Part shown: positions 30,627 to 35,492 of the stretch, piece after piece | How the letters are laid out: every line of letters starts with the position of its first letter | How positions within the stretch are numbered: the stretch's first letter is position 1 | NCBI GenBank assembly: GCA_002733885.1 | Contig: NVXJ01000001.1 | Span: forward strand, 171,303-206,794 | Source: Arcobacter sp. | GTDB taxonomy: Bacteria > Campylobacterota > Campylobacteria > Campylobacterales > Sulfurimonadaceae | Reading direction: 5' to 3' | DNA: 35,492 nucleotides | Position numbers and translations under genes: made by a program | The notes under the pieces: model-generated | Databases searched by the model: none | What the model was told of the DNA's origin: nothing | What the model saw: the letters and a program-made list of their open reading frames with translations, nothing else

Positions 30627-31549
30627 TGCGTTTTCATGACTTTTTAAAAGCAGTAGGTACCGGTCCAAAAGGAAATCGTCATCTTAGTAGAGAAGAAATG
30701 AAAGAGGCTATGAGTATGATGCTTGACGGTACGGCCATACCTGAACAAACAGCTGCTTTTTTATTAGGATGGCGTGTTCAAATAGAAGATAAAGATGAAC
30801 TTCTTGGTGCTATTGACGCCATGGACACTTTCGTTAAGCAAACTCCAATTAAAAAAAGTTTAGAAATAGGCTATCCCTTAGATGGAAAAATAAAGTCCTT
30901 ACCTATCATGCTTCTTGCCGCTGGGCTTATTCCAAAGGTGCCCATTGTTGTGCATGGAGACAGGGCCCAACCTTCTAAATTAGGCTTTAATCCTAAAGAC
31001 TTTTTTGAAAATACAAAATTTTCTTCGAATCTTCATTACTTTGATAGAGCAAATTTCTTTCCTGAACTTTCTAAACTTACAGACTTAAGACGTGCTCTTG
31101 GCCTTCGTACAGCCTTTAACACCATTGAAAAACTCCATAATGTTGGTTCAAGTGATTTTGCCTTAATAGGGATGCACCATCTTCCTTATTTTGACTTATA
31201 TAAAGAACTGTATGGACAAAGATACAAGCGTTTGGTCATAGTAAGGGGAAGTGAAGGCACTCCTGAGATACTTAAAAAAACCAATATGCTTGTTGTTGAA
31301 GGGGGACATTCCCATTCTCTTCCTATAGACCCTGCTTATTATGGGCTCAAGCCCTTTGAAGCTAAAAAAGAGATGAGCTTAGAAGAGATGATTAAACAAC
31401 TTGAAAATCCTAATGAACAAATCTTAGGATATGCAAGATTAAATGCGGCTCTTTTACTTTATACAGCCAATCAATCGCCAAGTATTGAAGAAGCTTATGC
31501 AACTTTAAAAAGCAATTACGATAAACTTTGTAAAAAGTATTTAGGCTAA
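30626..31549 (+). CDS. YbiB/TrpD2-like protein (glycosyltransferase family 3 fold)
   Basis: 307-residue protein with the fold of anthranilate phosphoribosyltransferase: an N-terminal helical domain (LSREEMKEAMSMMLDGTAIPEQTAAFLLGWRV) and an alpha/beta domain. The PRPP-binding glycine loop GTGGD of true TrpD is absent (here GYPLDGKIKSLPIMLL), while VHGDRAQPSK replaces KHGNRA. This pattern matches YbiB/TrpD2, which binds nucleic acid without TrpD activity in E. coli. It lacks other trp genes around it. It is coupled to the Sel1 gene (TAATG) and 9 nt ahead of riboflavin synthase. DNA or RNA binding is the best inference. Confidence 0.82.
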   Translation: MRFHDFLKAVGTGPKGNRHLSREEMKEAMSMMLDGTAIPEQTAAFLLGWRVQIEDKDELLGAIDAMDTFVKQTPIKKSLEIGYPLDGKIKSLPIMLLAAGLIPKVPIVVHGDRAQPSKLGFNPKDFFENTKFSSNLHYFDRANFFPELSKLTDLRRALGLRTAFNTIEKLHNVGSSDFALIGMHHLPYFDLYKELYGQRYKRLVIVRGSEGTPEILKKTNMLVVEGGHSHSLPIDPAYYGLKPFEAKKEMSLEEMIKQLENPNEQILGYARLNAALLLYTANQSPSIEEAYATLKSNYDKLCKKYLG

Positions 31550-31558
31550 AGAGGTTTT

Positions 31559-32173
31559 ATGTTCACAGGTTTAATCAGGGAAATGGCCACGGTCAAGTCC
31601 TACAGAAATAACGAACTCACAGTTGAGGCCAAGTATAAGCCTTGCATAGGTGATTCTATTGCTATTAATGGGGCTTGTTTAACCGTAGTAAAACTAGAAC
31701 CCGGTGCTTTTACTGTTGAACTTTCCCCTGAAACACAGACCCATATAGAAACACAGAATCTTAAGGGTAAGGTGCATATGGAGGCGGCTATGTCTATGGG
31801 GGATCGCTTTGAAGGACATATTGTTCAAGGGCATATTGACTGTTTAGGTGAAATAACTCAGATTAAAAACAATGGTAATTCAAGCGATTTTTTTATCTCA
31901 ATCCCTGAAGAGTTTCAAGGTTTTTTAGTTCCAAAGGGTTCCATTACTGTGGATGGTGTAAGTCTTACTATTAATGAAGTCACAGAAGATGGATTTAGAC
32001 TAACCATTATCCCTCATACTATTAAAGAGTCTTTATTTGGTATTTATACCAAGGGGTACAAGGTAAATATAGAAACAGATATGTTTGCCCGATACATCTT
32101 TCATCTTTTTAAGCCTAAGGGTAAAAAATCTGTTTCTTGGGATAATATAAATAAGATAACAGCTCTTTACTAG
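31559..32173 (+). CDS. ribE: Riboflavin synthase, alpha subunit
   Basis: Converts two 6,7-dimethyl-8-ribityllumazine molecules into riboflavin. 204 aa with two lumazine-binding repeats: MFTGLIREMATV...GDSIAINGACLTVV (about 1-95) and GHIVQGHIDCLGEI...GSITVDGVSLTIN (about 96-190). The MFTGLI start and the first-domain cysteine in NGACLTV are conserved. The symbol ribC is also used. No FMN riboswitch was seen; it is read from the Sel1-YbiB transcript. The last 4 nt overlap the end of the convergent mnmD gene. Confidence 0.95.
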   Translation: MFTGLIREMATVKSYRNNELTVEAKYKPCIGDSIAINGACLTVVKLEPGAFTVELSPETQTHIETQNLKGKVHMEAAMSMGDRFEGHIVQGHIDCLGEITQIKNNGNSSDFFISIPEEFQGFLVPKGSITVDGVSLTINEVTEDGFRLTIIPHTIKESLFGIYTKGYKVNIETDMFARYIFHLFKPKGKKSVSWDNINKITALY

Positions 32174-32910
32174 TCTTTTAAAGAACTTATCTGAGGGTTA
32201 CAAGACATCTTATGCTGTACATCTACCCTCTCATACTCAAGTTCAGACTTCGAAGCAAGTGTTGCAGATCTAAAGCCTTCCCCCTTATGAAGATACACTT
32301 TCAAGCCATTTTCTTCTAAGGCTATACGGGTGGCTAAAGAAATTGAGTATGTTGTTAAAATGGCCTCTTCTTTCATCAATCTAACAATATCCTTGAAATA
32401 TTCACTTGTCCAAAGCATAGGATTAGAAGAAGGTGAAAAAGCGTCTTGATATACAATATCAAACCTTATATCTGTTTCTCTTACAAAAGTCCTTGCATCT
32501 CCCAAGAAGATGGTAATATTTAGATTTTCAGACTCATATTTTTGCCTCGTCGCTAAAGAAATAATAATATCTTTATAGTCTATAAATTCATCCGGATAAG
32601 TAAAATCAACTAAAGAACGAACAAGGTCTTCATCAAATTCAGGTGAATAAATATGAACTTTTTGGGGGGTATCTTTTAATGCGTAAATTGTTGCGAGGGT
32701 ATTAAAACCTAGTCCAAAGCAGATATCTAAGATATGGATCTCATCTTTATCTTGGCAGTGTTTTAAAGCGGGAAGGACATGCTTGCAAAGAGACTCATGC
32801 AAGGCACCATCTTTTGTTGAATGATAATGTTCCTTAAACTCAGTGCTATAGGCTGTAAAAGAGCCATCGTCGCTCTTAATAGCTTGATGCTTTACTGAGT
32901 CAAAGGCCAT
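32170..32910 (-). CDS. Standalone MnmD-type tRNA methyltransferase (MnmC methyltransferase domain)
   Basis: SAM-dependent enzyme predicted to methylate nm5U34 of tRNA to mnm5U, the last step after MnmE-MnmG. 246 aa, corresponding only to the methyltransferase half of E. coli MnmC, without the FAD oxidase domain. Motifs: SAM-binding ILDICFGLGFNTLAT, the acidic loop FLGDARTFV, and QDAFSPSSNPMLWTSEYF, the family's DAFxPxxNPxLW signature. GFRSATLASK near the end is also typical. It is 21 nt downstream of luxS on the same strand. Whether the organism uses the glycine route plus a separate oxidase or the ammonium route cannot be told here. Confidence 0.87.
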   Translation of the reverse strand: MAFDSVKHQAIKSDDGSFTAYSTEFKEHYHSTKDGALHESLCKHVLPALKHCQDKDEIHILDICFGLGFNTLATIYALKDTPQKVHIYSPEFDEDLVRSLVDFTYPDEFIDYKDIIISLATRQKYESENLNITIFLGDARTFVRETDIRFDIVYQDAFSPSSNPMLWTSEYFKDIVRLMKEEAILTTYSISLATRIALEENGLKVYLHKGEGFRSATLASKSELEYERVDVQHKMSCNPQISSLKD

Positions 32911-32931
32911 TTTTATCCATTAGAACGAATA

Positions 32932-33438
32932 TTATTGATCAACTTTCTTTAAATCAAGTGTAATCTCATCATTATTCATCACACCAATAGGCTGAGCAAG
33001 CATATCATCAGCAATCTTTTTTGCATCTTCAAGTGAGTGCATTTTATAAGTACCACATTGGTAAATATTTAGTTCAGGAATATCAGATTGCTTAGTAACC
33101 TTCTTAACATCTTCCATAGACTCTTTCCAAGCCTTAGCAACCTCTTCTTCTGAAGGTGTACCAATAGTACTCATGTAAAAACCTGTTCTACATCCCATAG
33201 GAGAAACATCAATAATTTCAGTCGTTTTAGAATTTAAATGTTCACGAATAAAACCTGCGAAAAGGTGCTCAAGAGTATGGATACCTGTTTCATTCATAAG
33301 ACCAACATTTGGCTCATAAAAACGTAGGTCATAAACTGTGATATCATCACCTGATGGTGTTTTCATCTTTTTAGCAAGACGAACTGCTGGGGCTTTCATA
33401 ATAGTATGGTCAACACAAAAACTGTCTAATAATGGCAT
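32932..33438 (-). CDS. luxS: S-ribosylhomocysteine lyase LuxS
   Basis: Cleaves S-ribosylhomocysteine to homocysteine and DPD, the precursor of autoinducer-2, as part of SAM recycling. 168 aa. Metal ligands His54 and His58 in HTLEH, with catalytic Glu57, and Cys128 in YQCGTYKM; catalytic Cys83 in [11 protein letters not shown]. All are intact. It has a strong AGAGGA ribosome-binding site six bases before the ATG and its own possible -10 (TACAAT, minus strand, 33496-33501), 68 nt downstream of the HAD gene. The partner Pfs/MtnN is not in the window. Confidence 0.97.
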   Translation of the reverse strand: MPLLDSFCVDHTIMKAPAVRLAKKMKTPSGDDITVYDLRFYEPNVGLMNETGIHTLEHLFAGFIREHLNSKTTEIIDVSPMGCRTGFYMSTIGTPSEEEVAKAWKESMEDVKKVTKQSDIPELNIYQCGTYKMHSLEDAKKIADDMLAQPIGVMNNDEITLDLKKVDQ

Positions 33439-33506
33439 TTGTAATCCTCTTTAAGTTATTTGTGTATGGTAGCTAATTAAGATTAATTCTTAGCTATTGT
33501 AAAAAT

Positions 33507-34151
33507 TTAATATTTTGAGATATATATTACTGCTTCTAAAACATTATCTTCAATAATATTTGTTAGGCTGTTTAACTCTTCTCTTGTATCATATCCTGTA
33601 AGCACAGCAACACTCTTTACCCCTGCATTTTGCGCAGAACCTATATCTAGGCATGTATCACCTATCATCCATGTCTTAGACTTATCGGCTTTCATTGCAG
33701 CTATGGCCTTATTTATAGGTTCAGCGTTAGGTTTTGGCTTGTCCACATGTTCCCTTCCTATAAGCACTTCAAAGGCATCCATCACTCCAAAGTGCTCTAA
33801 AAGATCCCGTGAAAAGCTTCCTGTTTTAGTTGTTACCACTCCTAAACGCGCTATCTCTTGCGCCATACGAATAGACTCAACTGCATGTTCCAATAAAACG
33901 GTCTTATCCTTGTAGATAGTCGCGTAATGTTCTTTATAGGTTTTAACCATATCCCAGACTAAACTTTCTCCCACTCTTAAGTCTGTATACATCACATCAA
34001 GGGGATGGCCTATTAAGGCCTTTATATCATCATCTGATGGTTGAGGCAGCTTATGCACATCAAAGGAGTTATGGAAGCTCTCAAGTATGGCTTCTGTCGA
34101 GTCTATTACCGTTCCGTCTAGGTCAAAGAGGATTGTTAAGTCTTTTATCAT
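33507..34151 (-). CDS. HAD-family phosphatase, Gph-like
   Basis: 214-residue cytoplasmic HAD hydrolase of subclass IA. Motif I DLDGTVIDS carries nucleophile Asp10 and acid/base Asp12; motif II is VVTTKTGS; the conserved lysine is in REHVDKPKPNAEP; motif III is WMIGDTCLDIGSAQNAGVKSV. The helical cap is inserted after motif I. Closest functional relatives are phosphoglycolate phosphatase (Gph) and pyrophosphatase PpaX, but HAD substrates cannot be assigned reliably by motif. It is upstream of luxS on the same strand and may share a transcript. Confidence 0.9.
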   Translation of the reverse strand: MIKDLTILFDLDGTVIDSTEAILESFHNSFDVHKLPQPSDDDIKALIGHPLDVMYTDLRVGESLVWDMVKTYKEHYATIYKDKTVLLEHAVESIRMAQEIARLGVVTTKTGSFSRDLLEHFGVMDAFEVLIGREHVDKPKPNAEPINKAIAAMKADKSKTWMIGDTCLDIGSAQNAGVKSVAVLTGYDTREELNSLTNIIEDNVLEAVIYISKY

Positions 34152-34207
34152 TTTAGTTTTTAGTCCTTGGTTTTTTGTTTCTAGTTATACGAGAATATTT
34201 CTAAAAA

Positions 34208-35492
34208 CTATTGTGAAATTTTCCACTCTATTTGATTATGCCAATATCCATTAATGGTAGGATCTATTGGATTAATATTTTTATTTACAACACTGATGCT
34301 GTTAGGGATGTATAAGAACAAGTAAGCATTATCTTCTACCACTGTTTTAAATATTTCTTTTTGCACGACAGATAGCTTTTCTCTATCTACTAAGCCTTCT
34401 GCTTCTTTAATGAGTTTATCCACCTTCTCATTTTTATAGCCTATGAAATTAAAAGCACCGGGCTTATCATTATCAGAATGCCAGACTAAGTAAGGGTCAG
34501 GACTAAGTGAAAGAGACCAGCCTAGAAGCACGGTATCAAACTCTCTTGGAAAAACAACCATATTTAAAAACGCCTGCCATTCCATGACTCGTAATTCTAC
34601 CTTTACCCCAATTTTTGCAAGCTGATGTTGAATTATCTGCGCCGCGTAAGGACGAACTTCTGAAGAGTTTGAAGTCGCTATCTCAAACTCAAAAGGATGA
34701 TTCTCATCATATCCTGCTTCTTTTAAGAGTTTAATAGCCCTTATTAAATTTACCTTAGGTGTCTTTACTTCTTTGTTAAAAGAAGGGCCACCTGGTAAAA
34801 AGGGGCCTGTACATATCTGCCCATGTCCTAAAAACAAGATATCAACAAGTTCTTCTCTATTGATACCTAAGGACAAGGCTTCTCGCACTCGAGGGTCTTG
34901 AAACTTCTTATGCCTAAGGTTAAAGCCTAAGTAAGTATAGGAGTGGGATATTTGTTCAATTTTACGGTAATACTCGAAAAACTCTTTTCCTACCTGACGC
35001 TCTAGCTGCATAGGTTCTAAGCCCCCTATGTCTATTTGCTTAGAGCGTAACATTAAAAAGCGGGTACTTGGGTCAGAAATAACATGAAAAGAAATCTTTT
35101 CTATATAGGGTTTATGCTCGAAATAATCTTCATTCGCGCTCAATTCTATATTTTTAGAAAACTCTAATTTTGTAAGTTTATACGGTCCTGTGCCTATAGG
35201 TTTTTTATTAAAAGATGAACCCATAACATTATCTTCATTTTCTAATATATGCTTGGGAACAATTTGCATCATCCATGTTTCAAGGGCTTTAAAATAAGGT
35301 TTTTTATATTTAACTTCTACAGTAAAGTTATCAAGAGCCTTAACACTTTGAACCATTCTAAAAGTAGAAGTATAAGGTGTAACTACCTTAGGTGAATGGA
35401 TTAGATCAAAGGTAAAGACGACATCTTGCGCAGAAAAATCGACTCCATCATGCCATTTAACATTTTTTCTTAAATGAAAAACAAGGGTTACA
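34208..35492 (-). CDS. Family 5 peptide/nickel-type ABC substrate-binding protein (partial, N-terminus missing)
   Basis: Periplasmic binding protein of the OppA/DppA/NikA class. The reading frame stays open to the right edge, so the signal peptide and first part lie outside; the visible 428 codons begin VTLVFHLRKN and KWHDGVDFSAQDVVFTFDLI, which is the family's conserved early segment. Further features: NKKPIGTGPYKL, YTYLGFNLRHKKFQDPRVREALSLGINRE (the strongest signature) and LLKEAGYDENHPFEFEI. A methionine codon at 35356 lies inside the domain and is not the start. No permease genes are visible; they may lie beyond the window. Ligand (peptide, nickel chelate or other) is undetermined. Confidence 0.92.
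   Translation of the reverse strand, partial: VTLVFHLRKNVKWHDGVDFSAQDVVFTFDLIHSPKVVTPYTSTFRMVQSVKALDNFTVEVKYKKPYFKALETWMMQIVPKHILENEDNVMGSSFNKKPIGTGPYKLTKLEFSKNIELSANEDYFEHKPYIEKISFHVISDPSTRFLMLRSKQIDIGGLEPMQLERQVGKEFFEYYRKIEQISHSYTYLGFNLRHKKFQDPRVREALSLGINREELVDILFLGHGQICTGPFLPGGPSFNKEVKTPKVNLIRAIKLLKEAGYDENHPFEFEIATSNSSEVRPYAAQIIQHQLAKIGVKVELRVMEWQAFLNMVVFPREFDTVLLGWSLSLSPDPYLVWHSDNDKPGAFNFIGYKNEKVDKLIKEAEGLVDREKLSVVQKEIFKTVVEDNAYLFLYIPNSISVVNKNINPIDPTINGYWHNQIEWKISQ

Overview
The window looks like a chromosomal segment from a free-living, respiring member of the Campylobacterota (Epsilonproteobacteria). Evidence: low-GC sequence, the gene order truB-csrA-ispE-smpB, secF-secD-yajC lying close to lnt, a petABC cytochrome bc1 operon with a di-haem c1 subunit, and a histidine kinase with the HQWRQPL-type H-box common in this phylum. 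Genus cannot be fixed from sequence alone; an Arcobacter-, Sulfurimonas- or Sulfurovum-like organism fits. No rRNA, tRNA, insertion sequence, integrase or CRISPR array was seen.

Layout. 1-2157: secF (cut by the window edge), secD and yajC on the minus strand. 2321-5918: accessory block of a 2-Cys glutathione peroxidase facing a tightly overlapped minus-strand operon: PhnD-like periplasmic binding protein, OprO/P-like porin, and a K+ channel carrying pentapeptide repeats and an N-terminal Cys/His cluster. 6038-9357: lnt, cysK, a PabC-like aminotransferase and a protein I read as SspB-like. 9358-9659: a repeat- and hairpin-rich spacer. 9660-12795: LysR regulator divergent from a UvrD/PcrA helicase, with a palindrome between them. 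12796-13058: an unusual junction holding a duplicated uvrD 3' end and three copies of a small structured repeat, the last of which supplies the TTG start of truB. 13056-15407: truB, csrA, ispE, smpB. 15470-16371: a hypothetical protein and a small lipoprotein. 16485-18262: PhyH oxygenase with lrgA-lrgB. 18336-20511: AraC regulator plus diguanylate cyclase. 20762-23582: petABC. 23990-26143: Cache-PAS-HD-GYP phosphodiesterase. 26450-28324: mnmG. 28612-29847: REC-histidine kinase. 29943-32173: Sel1-repeat protein, YbiB/TrpD2-like protein, riboflavin synthase. 32170-34151: HAD phosphatase, luxS, mnmD. 34208-end: partial peptide/nickel-type binding protein.

Working together: petABC provides quinol oxidation; SecDF-YajC and Lnt serve export and lipoprotein maturation; MnmG and MnmD act on the same wobble-uridine modification, and MnmD and LuxS both touch the SAM cycle; a c-di-GMP synthase and a c-di-GMP phosphodiesterase lie 4 kb apart. 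The most unusual signals are (i) a dispersed 33-34 nt repeat whose four copies show compensatory changes in all three stems of a predicted three-way junction, (ii) a second copy of the uvrD 3' end that differs almost only at synonymous sites, and (iii) the binding protein-porin-channel operon with no ABC permease or ATPase.
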